A stretch of DNA of 64,000 nucleotides from Cryptomeria japonica (lineage: Eukaryota > Streptophyta > Pinopsida > Cupressales > Cupressaceae): positions 236,509,922 through 236,573,921 of the forward strand of contig NC_081406.1 in NCBI RefSeq assembly GCF_030272615.1. The letters run 5' to 3'. Numbering within the stretch: position 1 is the first letter of the stretch; the number at the start of each line of letters is the position of its first letter. Under the pieces are notes generated by a model. It saw nothing but the letters and a program-made list of their open reading frames with translations. It did no database searches and was not told the origin of the DNA. This document shows positions 23,601-34,765 of the stretch, piece by piece. Both the position numbers and the translations under genes were made by a program.

Positions 23601-25100
23601 AGTGCCAAGCAGATCGATGGTGCGTGTGGTTTCGTGAGGCGAAGATGCACGAAACATACCGTCTGTGAAATGGTGAAAGCCAGGCGGCGATGATGTGGCA
23701 AGTACAGTCAATTTCTAGCAGGTAGGTCCCGTCCTAGTGGCGATGATGTGCTGCAGAGGTGGCACCTAGGTGGCAATGATGTGGTGCTAAGGTGGTGTAC
23801 ACGTGGCGCGCAAGTGGCAGTGACAAAGCGGATGACATGGCGATGATGAGGTTCATCCCAGGTGGCGCCCTCTCAACCCCATCGACCAATCAGAGGCTGC
23901 CATGTGGCAAACCATCAGGGCTATAGGGAGCAAAAATCAAATTTAAAATAAGTTAAAGATATAGTTCTGACAATAGAGAAAATTAAAAAAATTTAATTAT
24001 GTGCACACACGAGGAATTAATTTGCTCAAGGCTCCATTTTTTGTCAAAATGGCAAGTATTATATGTTTCCAGAAAGCTCTCAGTGTGAAGAATCCAATTA
24101 TTTAGTCAATTCTGACAAAAGAGAAGATATTTTGGGAGTAGTTTTGATGGGAATGAATTTTAGTTAGAGATGAGACACTTGGTAATTTCAATTTCTGATT
24201 TGATTTTCTTCCCTCTCCTTCTTATTCCCAATTCTTCTTAGTTGTAAGGGTTCCAAAAATTTGGACAATGGCTCCATATTTTCAAGGCTTCCAATTCAGA
24301 TTTTTCTTCAAGATTGTAAAAGGTAGGGCTTTTCCTTCAGTAATGGAGTTCAATTCTTGCTATAGCTGTTCTTAGTTGCTAGTTCTTGTGTATGTAAGGC
24401 ATACATAAATTCACACAGGATTGTCTCTAGATTTGTTTTTCCATTTTATCAAATCAGATCCTCAAGGAGGATGAAATTTGTTATCTCAAGGAGATAGTTA
24501 TGATTGTTTGCAGGGATTCTTCAAGGAATGATTTAAATTTTGTAATAAATCATAAAAAATGGAATATAGTTTCGAGATTTGATGATTTTGTGAATGATCT
24601 TAGTAATGCATTTATGCAAGGCATTAATGCATGAATATTTAATAATGAAGATGGATTTGCAATCGAAGCTTTCATTTATAGTTTGATGTATGACTTTGTT
24701 GCCCTTAGATAAGGCACTGATCTTGCAATTAAGGGGGTTCTCAAACCAATTTAAAATCCAATTAGAATATCTTTAGTGTATGTTATGTTTTGAAATGTTT
24801 CATCTATCTCATGCTTAGGCATAGTTGAGTTTTATGTGTAGATCTAGCCCATCTGCAATAAACTACTTGTTTTGGAGCCCTGGTGAGATCTATCTGTTTA
24901 TATTGATGCTGTCATAGGTGTGTAATAGGTTTAATTCTAAGCATCAAAGGTATACCCGCCTAGGTTTTGTAGAGCCTGAAGAGTAGAAGGATTCATATCC
25001 TTGTCATGTTGTCCAAGCCCTGAGGTTCTTCATAGATTGAATTGGCTACTTCATAGATCAATTGTAGGTGTTCTTGGGTTATCACTTTTGGTGAACAACA
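20622..25100 (+). repeat. 3' LTR of element A
   Basis: This is a 4,479-bp copy of 12,338-16,835. It begins TGTTGGGACT and ends AACAACA, followed by the target duplication GGTTC and the rest of the leader of B. The internal layout (TATA block, tandem repeats, GTGGC repeats) is the same as in the 5' LTR. Confidence 0.9.
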
Positions 25101-25105
25101 GGTTC
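25101..25105 (+). repeat. Target site duplication of element A, right copy
   Basis: GGTTC, identical to 12,333-12,337. Joining the outer flanks gives a continuous Copia leader running from a primer binding site to a gag start, which confirms the insertion site. Confidence 0.85.
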
Positions 25106-25140
25106 CTTGGAGAAGATCTTAACCCTTTGAGGAGATCTTG

Positions 25141-25612
25141 ATGGCACACAAACTGACAATCCCTATGTTTGATGAACCCATCTATGCATTCTAGAAAGTG
25201 AAGATGCAAGGTTACTTAATGTCTCTTGGCTTTAAATTTTGGATTTTTGTTACACAAAATAATATCAAGTCGTTGACTAGCATGAACACTCCAAATGAGA
25301 TCAATTTATTTGAAGACAATGAAAAGGCAACATTTTTTATGTTTAGTTATCTTTCTAAGACTGAATGAACAAAAGCTGTATCTATAGAATCTGCTCATAA
25401 GGTTTGGACTAAATTAGAAAAGACTTATGAAGGAGAAGATACAATTAAACAAGCTAAGCTGCAAAACACTAAAACTAAATATGAATGCTTGTAGATGGAT
25501 CAAGAAGACAATATAACTAGATACCTACAAAAGATAAATATTGTGGTAAATGAGATTAGAGGTCTTGGTCAAATGTTTTGAAATGGATATAATCTTTTTT
25601 TTTAGGATGATG
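25141..25612 (+). pseudogene. Gag fragment of Copia element B (UBN2-type), copy 1
   Basis: A start codon 36 bases beyond the target duplication opens a frame beginning MAHKLTIPMFDEPIYAF. It has the usual organisation of plant Copia gag of the UBN2/DUF4219 type: an N-terminal [LY]-W-type segment, a KVWTKLEKTYEGED block and KLQNTKTKYECL. Stops replace codons such as the tryptophan after YAF, and homology ends near 25,612 in a T-run, so everything downstream (zinc knuckle and pol) is lost. It is the continuation of the LTR at 11,164-12,315, split off by element A. A duplicate lies at 43,268. Confidence 0.75.
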
Positions 25613-26059
25613 GGTGTGAGATCATAAAAAGGTCTGGAACTGTGATTGCAACGGGAAAGAGGACATGTGGAATGTTTATCAATTGATAATAGCTAACAGA
25701 TATTACTTGATGGTCTAGAGACACACAGAGAGAGGGGGAGAGAGCTTATTTTGTAGTGATAAAATTAGAACTTAATCAAGAAGATAAAATCCTCAAATAA
25801 CCACTATAATGTACACAAGAAAGTCTAATTACAATCTTTTAAAATTTTGAATTAATATGCTATTAGATTGAAACATGTGGAATCTTTCCATTTAACTCAT
25901 TTGAATTTCATGAAATATATCTAAACAACATAACTTAGTTTTTTATTTTATTTAAATGAAAATAAAAAACTATCAAGTGTCTAAGATTGCATAGAAAAGA
26001 AGAATATAATTTCTAATTCGAGTACCTTTTTAAAATTATTAAATGAGAAATTCAAATTT
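25613..26059. other. Non-coding sequence between B gag and the decayed frame
   Basis: AT-rich, with a short GA-rich simple repeat (AGAGAGAGGGGGAGAGAG near 25,724). No gene is seen. It is duplicated at about 43,736-44,170. Confidence 0.5.
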
Positions 26060-27112
26060 AAATTGGTATCTGGGGATGTTTCATCTCTAACCATCTGCTC
26101 CTTCTACAAGGTAATTTCATCATTGACTCTCTCAAGGCAATTGGCACTGTTATGCATGGCTTCCTTACTGACCTCCACCAAGCCCTTTAATTTTCTCTTC
26201 AATTTTTGAATTTCTTTCTCCATCTTGTCAAATTTCACCTCATGCTAAGTCTTCATAGTCTCTATGTCCTTCAAAACTTGTTGGGAAAGAAAAAGTTCCC
26301 CAGTCTTATCTGGTGCAGGAATCTCAGTGAACGTGGCTATGAGATCTTACTATTTCAGAATATTAATTTCCCCAAAGAACCATCAAAAATATTTTTCCTG
26401 ATACATCTGTGATTTCCCTAGAAGCAAATCAACATCCTTTTCATTATATTTGTTCTCATTTGGGTCCACATTGAGAGGGATGTCGAGCTTTTTTCATTAG
26501 GCTCCTTCTCATGAATCAATGCCTTACCAATCTTTTGTTTTTTCAGATTTTGTGGTCCCATAATATGGGTCCGCGAAAAAGGGATTTTCTTCTTACTAGC
26601 CCAGCTCAGAGGGGTTTCTCTGCTACTACTAGTACCAAGGGTGGTGTTTTTTAGGGGTCCCTCATCCTCCGAGGGTTTTTATTTTGAATCCTCTAACACT
26701 TGGACATCATTCTAATCCATAGCTTTCCCACCCTCCGTATCATCAAACTCATATCCGACTCATCATGCACCTCCTAGCTCGATTTTTCAGAGAGGGGGAA
26801 GGCTTGACCTCATGGGCCTTCACATACTCCATGATTAAGATTATTAAATCCTCATGAAGAATTGGGTTATCCTCATTCTTTGCATACTTTCTAATAGATA
26901 ACTCTAGGGACGATAACAAGTAAAATAGAATAGAAATTCTCTTGTCATGTCTAAAATGATTCAAAATAGTGAAATGGTAACAAAAAAAACTAGCAAAGCG
27001 CCCGTCAAGGGTAATGTACATAATGATGAACTATGACATGTCCACCTAGAGACTCTGAAGGTCCAACCAGTTGTAGCCTCCATCTGGGTTCTTCTTAACC
27101 CTGCTCCTTTCA
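26060..27112 (-). pseudogene. Decayed minus-strand frame of unknown family, copy 1
   Basis: Reading right to left, an interrupted frame starts near 27,112 with a segment containing NPDGGYNWLDLQSL, continues through the 90-codon open part at 27,021-26,749 (including FYLLSSLELSIRKYAKNED and HEDLIILIMEYVKAHEVKPS), and ends in a charged, coiled-coil-like tail with repeated Glu/Lys around 26,230-26,060. At least ten stops or frameshifts break it. The same protein can be followed in the copy at 44,170-45,243, so the coding signal predates the duplication. It resembles accessory ORFs of plant transposons more than a host gene, but I do not recognise the family. Confidence 0.4.
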
Positions 27113-27534
27113 CTAATGGATTAATTTATTATATATGTATATATATTGAAACTAAAAAATAAATGAAATTAAGTTTAATTATATGAAATTAAGTTCAATA
27201 TATATATAAACATAGATATGGGAAAAAAAATCTTATGAAAATTGCATGGCTATTTATTTCTTAGAGAAACATACACAAGTGTATACAATCATTTGGTACA
27301 CATAGATGATGAATAAATCATAGTTATTATGATATATTACATATATCAAAGGATACCATTATTTTATTTTATTCTATAAAAGTGAAAAATACCACAAAAT
27401 TTTATTAATTATATAAATATTACAATCTTGGTTCAAAGAGCACCGGTAGGGAAGAACCAGGCAAAGAAAACCTTTGGTCTTGCGCATGCAAAGGACACCA
27501 TTATTAATAACACATATGTAACCTAATTAAAAAT
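27113..27534. other. Non-coding, 3' flank of terpene synthase relic
   Basis: AT-rich, with TATATA runs near 27,130-27,200. No gene seen. It presumably contains the former 3' UTR of the terpene synthase. Confidence 0.5.
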
Positions 27535-28324
27535 TCACATAGGAACGGGTTCAATCATGGTTTTGGTTATAAGATTCCTTTTCTCAATGCCTAAAACACT
27601 AAATCCATCTCTTTCTCTATAGAGAAGCTAGAGACCTTTTGATAAAGCATATGCATGATCTTTGGCAATTATTGGAACATTATCAGTTTTAAAATATTCC
27701 CAATTTAATTCGTTGAGTTTTTCATCAATTAAATAATTGAGATACTCCAATGCATCTTCCTCTATACATCCTGGATGGTCTTTCATATAACAGATTATAC
27801 ATGATATTACTTCTCCATGTTCTGCCTTAGCCTTCAAAAATAATGTCATATTTTTCATAAATTTTCATATATAATTCTTTTTAAATTAAACCAATTGATC
27901 ATATGAATGAACAAATATGAAATTTTGAAAGTTAAATTATCTAAACTTATAGCGTACCTTGAAAGTCTTTGTGTCACCTCTTAATCTAAGGGTTAAGCAC
28001 AAGATCTCATTGAACATTGATGGATAATCAATTTCTTTAGTAGAATAATTAAAAATGGGAACATCTAATAAGAGTACAAGCTATAAGGTCACAACACGAG
28101 CCCAAAAGCTTACTTTTCCATTCTCTAAATATTCCTCCAAAGATGGTATATAACCCATAGCAAGCCACTTTGCTTATTGAAAGTAAGCATCTATGTAAAC
28201 TTCCCACTGTATTTAAACAATATTCCAAGTTAATATTAATACTTTAAATTGATTAAATTCCTAAGAACAATAGAAAATAATATTCAAAATGAATATTAAA
28301 TCAAATATCCATAAAAAATTGGGG

Positions 28325-28565
28325 ATGACCCTGCACTACAATGGTTCTTGTCCGCCTAGTGTTAATGTTGGGTTCTAAGTTCAATTCCTATCTGAGCTGG
28401 TTTGGATGATGATAAATGGGTGATAGAGGATGGAGTTGGGAGAATGACCAACGAAAAAAGAAAGGATTGTGATGGGTGGGTCAATCGTAGCAGGAGATTG
28501 ATGGAGATGATTTCCTTTTTTCTCCATCCTTTATAACTAGACAAGTGATATGAAATAAATATCTC
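28325..28565 (+). mobile_element. SINE-like insert in terpene synthase intron, copy 1
   Basis: A B-box-like GTTCAATTCC (28,379-28,388) lies about 40 bases after an A-box-like ATGGTTCTTGTCCGCCTAG. The body then runs through GATGATAAATGGGTGATAGAGG to a T-rich end. It has the opposite orientation to the host intron. It is present in both duplicate units, so it inserted before the duplication. The A box is weak and the edges are approximate. Confidence 0.45.
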
Positions 28566-31540
28566 TCGTTCACTTGGGTTTGTAGAATAAATTTTTTTTT
28601 AATCCATTGTTATTCTATTTCTCACCCTATTTAATTTCTCTTTCATTGAGATTTTTTTCTTCATGGCATTCATTTAGGTCATGATAATTTCCTAGCTTCT
28701 TAGATATTGGCATCATTCAAACACCTCATTTGGAGTTGCCTATATTAATGGAGTTCTCAAACTAGATTTATTTTATAATTTTTTATTTAATCTAGTATCA
28801 ATTTCCTGCCAATCTATTTTATTTGAAGCCACAACACCTTGACCTAAGTACATGGTTATAATTTCTAGTTTCTCAATAGATGTTCTATTTTGTTTTTAAC
28901 TCTAGATTAGTATAAATTAAATTATTTTAATGGAAGTGCTGGATGTTTTATTTTCATAATAAATTTTTTCATGCTTACTTATTTTTATCATTATAAATAG
29001 TCACAAACGAACTAATTGGAACTATAATTTTTATGTGTTTAACAAACCTAGTCAATAAACTAATCGAGTGTTTTTTGCACTCTTAGTAAACTACTAAAAG
29101 ATTTCTACCATCATTTTATGATTAATGGAACCACTCACACAATAATATTTTTTTATCATCATCTCCTTAGTGGAGGGGTTCGATTACTTCCTCTTAAGAA
29201 ATTATTCTATTAATATGTGAGGTCATATCAAGGAGTTATTTTTTCTTTATTAACCTACCTAAGAAATATTTTTGTTTATTGTAGTTCAATACCCTCAAGA
29301 TGGCTAGGAATACCCTAACATTCATTTTAAAGTGTCGCCCTATTGAATTCTACATTAGTAGGAGGAGACACCTCTCCCTCCTCCTAGTGCACTGGCATGT
29401 TCTTAGTGATATGATGGGTGATGTACTCCTTACTTTAGTTTTTTTTCTTTGATTCTAGTTTTTAATCAATTATATTTTGGTAGGTCATGCACACCTACCA
29501 ATTTTGTTTCATTGTAAACCTTCTATTATATACACCTATAATTCCTAGATTAATAAACATATAAGGTTAGAAAGCTAAAATTAAAAAGGAAACAAACTTT
29601 GAATAGTAAATAATAAAAATAAAAGGTAAGTCCTAGATCACACTAATACGAAAAGGCCCTCATACTCAATATATGACATCATTTACAATAATTTTTTGCC
29701 AACCTAATATAAATAAATGAATGATAAATTTCTAGATTAATACAGTTTTTTATTATCAATAATGATTAACAAGTACAATAAATAATAATAAAAACATTCT
29801 CTTTATATACAAGAAAAATAGAGGTCAATAGATCAATAGAGTTGAGAGAAGAGTGGTATTATACATAAGCTATTTTGTAACTTATTTCATATTTGAATGA
29901 AGATATACATTTTAAGTTCTCATTTTTTAATAGTTATCATCCTTTTTAATGAATTAATGAGATATAAATAGCCCTGAAGTTGCATTTAAAATTTTTAAAC
30001 ATAGTGAAGTGAATATCTTGATCATTTTCTATACACTTTAATTAATAGAATTTTAATTATACATATCAAAAATAAATATTATAAAACCATACAATTTTAC
30101 GTGCATAGTCAAGTGTGTCTCTACCTTGAGATTTTTCAGCCTCTTGAGCCATGTCCCTCACACCCTCATCAAATGCTTTGAATGTCAAGTTCATAAATTC
30201 TGGAAGTCCTTCCATAGATGTTAAATCCCACCTTTCATAAAGCACAAAATAATATATTAACACAATATTTACATCTATCCTTCTATCAATCAATATATTA
30301 ATAAATCAGAATATTTGTTATATATTAATATCAATAGAAATATTTTTTAGAAAGTATATGATAAATATGGAGAACTAATCCAATTTCTATCTACCGAATA
30401 GAAATTATAATGTATTATCATCAATGTGTTAGTTACTTACATGGAAGCCATGATCCCTACAAAAACAAGTAGAAAATTAGCATGAATATGGTTTAATATA
30501 TTTATTTATATCACCCCATTTTATGAATATAAGTAAATGAGTACCTTTTAATGGCTTCTATGAATATTTCAAGTTCATCTAAAGTTCCATAAGTGTCATA
30601 AATATCATCCAAACAAGTGACAAAGGTAGCCATCTTTGCAAACCCAATTCTAAAAGTAGAATATTTTGGCTCAATACACACTCTAGCTGCCCAAAAATCA
30701 AATTCCACATGGCGATGACGACCAAACTCTAGTTTAGCTAGACCAGACTCTGTCTACCATCTAAAACACACACACATCACTATATCAACTTAATTTTTAA
30801 TCTATTTCAATATAAATTTTATCATAAATAATTTATTCTTCAAACAATTAGAAAATCTTGCATAATATGAATTTTTTACCTTGAGAGAATTTGAAGCTTG
30901 CGTTTTTGAATTGATTGGATATCTTCATATATGTCAAGATATGTCCTTGCTTCCAACCTAAGCACATTGGTGTGCCAACAATACTCTAGATTGAATTTTA
31001 TCTGCTATAACACATAAATTAGAATTACAATCAATAAATGGATTCATAGGCTTAATATGAAGAGAATATTAATGGGTATGGATACCTCTTTTGAAATATT
31101 AGTATTATTCATATTCGGTTGATCTTGTTTTAGATATGTTGTAGAAAAGGATTTGGCGTCATCCAAAGTTTGCTCCTTAGGAAATCCAATGAGTGAAGCT
31201 CGAAATAAATTTAGAATGCTCCTTAACTCCTCCTCATTTGATTGATTATCTGAGTAAAAAAAGTGTCCATCTTTACTTTTGAATTGTTGCAACATACCTG
31301 ATATGACAACAAGTTAGAAACAATTTCATCCTTTGTTAATATAACCTAAAGTATATCTAATATCAATGTTTGATACTTTTAAGAAAATGAAATTTAGTGT
31401 GTTCATATATTCAATTAATAAGATTGAAAGGTTATTATAGGTAAGGTTATTAGAAACATGATACTAATCCTGAATCTTAAAAACCAAGCAAACCTGTAAA
31501 CATAGTCAAGATTTTCTTTAATTTCATTGATAGAGACGTT

Positions 31541-31672
31541 GAAAGGCGTTCTACATCATCCACCATTGAAATTGATAGAGACGATGAAAGGCGTTCTACA
31601 TCATCCACCATTGTAATTGATAGAGACGTTGATAGAGACGTTGATCGAGACGTTGAAAGTAATTTACGTCAT
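31541..31672. repeat. GATAGAGACGTT minisatellite in TPS exon remnant, copy 1
   Basis: The 12-mer GATAGAGACGTT (or a close variant) occurs five times. Two 46-bp units containing GGCGTTCTACATCATCCACC are followed by shorter units ending CGAGACGTTGAAAGTAATTT. The repeat grew out of coding sequence of the terpene synthase (minus-strand VDDVERL). Copy 2 has one more unit. Confidence 0.7.
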
Positions 31673-31680
31673 ACGAAATG

Positions 31681-32074
31681 CATTGATTTCCGTTTTATAT
31701 TCTTACGTTATATTCAGGATTTCCGTAGTCTTCGCATTTCTTACCACGTTCTTTTAATGTCAAAGCAATGCATTGATTTTGTAAGTTCAGGTTATCAACA
31801 TTTCACATCAACAAGATGTATATGTTATAAATATTTTATTACAAGAGATGTTACAATAAGATTGGAAGTCTTAAGGGGTTTTCATATGAAACTAATTACA
31901 TGTTCAAATCATAAATTTTTTTTTATAAATTGATAATAATTATATGTTTTTTTATAAATTGATAATAATTATATGAAATAGTTAATGTGATTAAAATAAT
32001 CTTTATTTGGGTACAATTAGCTTGAAATCCTCCATTCATAGATCACACCACATGTAACTCTTGGCAATGCAATA
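31681..32074. other. Non-coding sequence upstream of terpene synthase relic, copy 1
   Basis: AT-rich with no coding signal. It ends exactly where unit 1 and unit 2 stop matching (32,074 against 50,128), which is the left edge of a deletion in unit 1. Confidence 0.5.
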
Positions 32075-33119
32075 TTGACTATTCGAATGTGCCAAGAGCT
32101 TGAGAACCAAAGGAAAGCTGAAGATCTGGTCAAAGACAAAGATCATGAAATCTATAAGCTGAAGCAAGAGATCAGTGCCCTAGCTGCTCAACTCCATCTG
32201 AGCAAAGTGGAGAAGGAAGACATGCAAGGAGAACTGAACATAGCCATCTCTGAGAATGCAAACCTAATGGAAACAAATGTTGCTATTTCCAAAGAACTCT
32301 CTAAGTCAAAGGAAATACTTGCTAAGTTCAACAAGAGTACTGTTAAGCTAGAGCAAAAGCTTGAATCTGCCAAACTTGTCAAGAACACTGATGGACTTGG
32401 TTATTCCGGTCATGAGAAAGGTGAGACCTTTGGTACAAATGTTGGAGCATCGAAGAAACAACTGGCATCAAAGGATAAACGTAAGATAAAAGTTTAAACC
32501 TGTTTGCTTTAACTGTCTTAAAGAAGGACATACTACCAATGTGTGTAGGAGCAAAGGTTACAATAATTTTCCTTACTTTATAAACAATGTCCCTAGATCC
32601 ACTAAGTTCAATGGTAATTGTTATACATACAGCAAGTTTGGGCATAGAGCACCTGAATGCAGGTCTATTATGAACAACACTGGAAGATATCCTCAGAGGA
32701 CTCAAGGAGTTGGTCCGGAACCTTTTGTGAACTGGAATCACAACTAGTTTAATGTCTTTAATCATCAGTCAGGAAGCGGTGGCTATCAAGTAGCAACCTG
32801 ATGGAGAGCAAACTATTTGATTTGTCATTATCATGGTCACACTGCTACAACATGCAGGAGGAAGAATGGTAACATGAATAATTGACCTTGGAGTGCACCT
32901 GGAATGGTCTGCTATCATTGCAACAAACCGAGTCACATTGCCAGATTCTCCAGACCAAGAAAGAACATATCGGATGACATACCAGTCACTCTAGAAGGAA
33001 AGATTGATATCGACACTATTCAAGTAGATATGAATAAAACCTGGAAGAAGAAACCAACGGTGTTGCAAGAAGAACCAATTTCTGCACCTAGTGTGGAAAT
33101 CACGGAACCGGCGAACTAA
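32075..33119 (+). pseudogene. Gag of element E, 5'-truncated, copy 1
   Basis: This matches 52,496-53,538. A deletion removed the LTR, the primer binding site and the first 80 codons. The remaining frame starts in the coiled-coil region (QELENQRKAEDLVKDKD) and runs to the zinc-knuckle region. A one-base insertion near 32,480 shifts the frame relative to copy 2 just before the first zinc knuckle. Further stops follow. The last knuckle is damaged (final cysteine changed to serine in ARFSRP). At 32,083 this copy keeps a CGA arginine codon where copy 2 has a TGA stop, so it preserves the older state there. Confidence 0.7.
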
Positions 33120-33562
33120 GCATCAGAAAAGCTTAGGGGGAGCAAACGGTGAAATGTTTCGAACCCCCGGTTTATACTGGTAAAATACATTAACTGGTAT
33201 GTGATACCTGTCATTTGGCAGAAGACCAAAAATGGTAACAGGCAATTTAGGTTTTACGCCCTAATGGTGGAGCATTTATTATGGTAGGTGAGGAATATGT
33301 TTAAAAGGAATTTTCAAATCATTTCTCACAATCATTTTTCGAGTGAAGAATTTTTTCAAGTGCAGAGTGAAGAAAAAGTGATTTGTGTTGCGATTCAAAG
33401 AAATTTTGAAACCCTGAAGAATATTCAGAAGCAAATATCAACTGGTCAAGAGAAGAACTCAAAGCGGTGATTCAGGAACCGATGAAGTGTGAGGCAAAGT
33501 GGAATTTCCAAGCCCTAAATTGTCAATTTCTAAAAGGTATTTCTTGAGTTTTATGTTTTATC
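33120..33562 (+). other. Spacer between E gag and ORF2, copy 1
   Basis: Starts with AGCTTAGGGGGAGCAAA (near 33,130), which looks like a Copia polypurine tract but lies inside the element, followed by GTGAAATGTTTCGAACCCCC. A 60-codon frame (33,288-33,470) is also kept in copy 2 but has no recognised domain. Possibly an untranslated spacer. Confidence 0.4.
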
Positions 33563-34765
33563 ATGGCTTCCGTATCTCATGATAGTTCTAGTGCAACTGT
33601 TGATTCTATGGACTTCATACAACGAAAGTCAAAAAATAATGCCTTGTCTCCAGTATCGGCTGGTGTTATAGTAGAAGAAGGGATTTTCAATTACATAGAC
33701 TGCAAAATTGAAGACCTAGGGTCTCTTGTGATCCATTCCTAGCTGAGCTTATTCTACAAAAAGAATGAGAAGACTAAACCAAAATTCAGCATTCTGGAAA
33801 AGAAGAAACTCCAAAATGCAGTTTACTTTCTTGAAGAATTTTTGGATGATCATATTCGCATTATCCTAAGCAGGGTACATGGTGACAAGATGTACCTAGA
33901 GTGGACACATGATATCACACCGGAAGAAATTCATGTCGTCACCGATTTCTGCAATATAGGGGAAGTGCTAGCCCTAAGGAAGGTCAGCAAGGTTGAAATG
34001 TCCAAGCTCACCGATTCAGTGAGTGACTCACGTGGCATGATCGTCAACTCAATCATGGATGATCTGGTCAAGTATGCCTGCATGGTGATAGGCTACCGGA
34101 TGTTCTCTGCTAGCAGAATTAATTGTGTCTCTGATGCAGTGGTAAATGCCGCTTTCAGGATGATCAAGGAGGATGCATCATTTGATCTGTACACCTGTAT
34201 GCAAAGACAACTTATGTTGAATCTTAAGTCAATCAAATAGGACAATGCACTGAGATTCAAGTTCGGACAACTATTGGTTGGGTTGTTCTTTTACTTCCAA
34301 GGCTACTTTCCAGAAGTAGGTGACATTTAGTCGTCTTCCGACCAACTGGTAACAAAACAAATCAAGGAGAGCCTACAAGCAATTGGAGCTGGCTATACGA
34401 AAGTGTTGAACAAATACTTTGATGACTTTAGATGCAAGATGAGTCAAAGGATTAAAATATCCGATGATTTGGTCAAAAAGTATGAGGAAGACATTTGCTT
34501 CACCATCAAAGTGGATGAATGCATAATGGAGGCTGTTGAGCCCAAACATGAAGAAGTAGAGCCTATGGGCTATGAGGTAATGTATGATATGTTGGACGAG
34601 TATGCTTCTACCCTAATCGCCTCACCCCTTGATCCTAAGGAAAAGAGAACTGGCACCTATTTGGAAATGGTTGAACCAGTTGTAGAACCCTTTGAAAAGA
34701 AAGGAAAGGTAGTGCCTTTGACATCAACACCAGTTACTGCAGTGGTGGAATGGTGCTTCGGATAG
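33563..34765 (+). pseudogene. Unidentified ORF2 of element E, copy 1
   Basis: One frame of about 400 codons starts MASVSHDSSSATVDSMDF and is interrupted by three TAG stops, two of which copy 2 shares. The protein is mixed charged and helical, with ITPEEIHVVTDFCNIGE in its middle, a cysteine-containing block YACMVIGYRMFSASRI and an acidic C-terminal part. It has none of the motifs of protease, integrase, reverse transcriptase or RNase H, although it occupies the place where pol should be. The layout vaguely recalls 'putative plant transposon protein' domains of other retroelements, which I cannot verify. The frame ends at the edge of the F LTR. Confidence 0.5.

Larger units (their letters stand above)
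12338..25100 (+). mobile_element. Element A: gag-only LTR retrotransposon with 4.5-kb LTRs
   Basis: A 12.76-kb element bounded by two long direct repeats (12,338-16,835 and 20,622-25,100) with a perfect GGTTC target duplication. Between them is only 3.8 kb, holding a primer binding site and one gag-type reading frame. No protease, reverse transcriptase, RNase H or integrase motif can be seen, so it must have moved with enzymes supplied in trans. This matches the large non-autonomous LTR elements called LARD or TR-GAG. It sits in the leader of Copia element B. Its 3' LTR was later copied by the tandem duplication to 38,902-43,227. The LTRs differ by scattered substitutions and small indels, so the insertion is not recent. 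Confidence 0.85.
27535..31680 (-). pseudogene. Terpene synthase pseudogene, copy 1 (TPS-d-like)
   Basis: Seven exon remnants with mostly good splice sites can be placed right to left: about 31,600-31,494, 31,297-31,086, 31,001-30,880, 30,760-30,545, 30,231-30,093, 28,206-27,958 and 27,831-27,535. They encode the C-terminal alpha domain of a class I terpene synthase, which ionises prenyl diphosphates. Landmarks are EYCWHTNVLRLEARTYLDIY, the Mg-binding DDIYD in exon 4, LRLRGDTKTFK before the last intron and a terminal EPVPM. The exon carrying the RYWNER-type segment, all N-terminal exons and any plastid targeting sequence are missing. Premature stops lie at 30,754 (a Trp codon changed to TAG), 28,174 (TAA), 28,081 (TAG) and 27,628 (TAG). 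The first two are shared with copy 2. The 5' exon remnant is expanded by a minisatellite. The intron at 28,207-30,092 carries a SINE-like insert. It is clearly non-functional. Confidence 0.85.

Noticed and set aside
30430-30470. Extra short exon in terpene synthase copy 1 (GGATCATGGCTTCCAT before GTAAGT)
   Set aside because: It has splice-like borders, but the exons at 30,545 and 30,231 already join in phase to give the expected protein order without it.
31541-31672. CRISPR-like array
   Set aside because: The repeats are adjacent or nested with no unique spacers and derive from a plant exon. This is a minisatellite in a eukaryotic genome.
27535-31680. Functional terpene synthase gene
   Set aside because: Several in-frame stops, a missing internal exon, no N-terminal exons and a repeat-expanded exon. 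Intact DDIYD alone is not enough.
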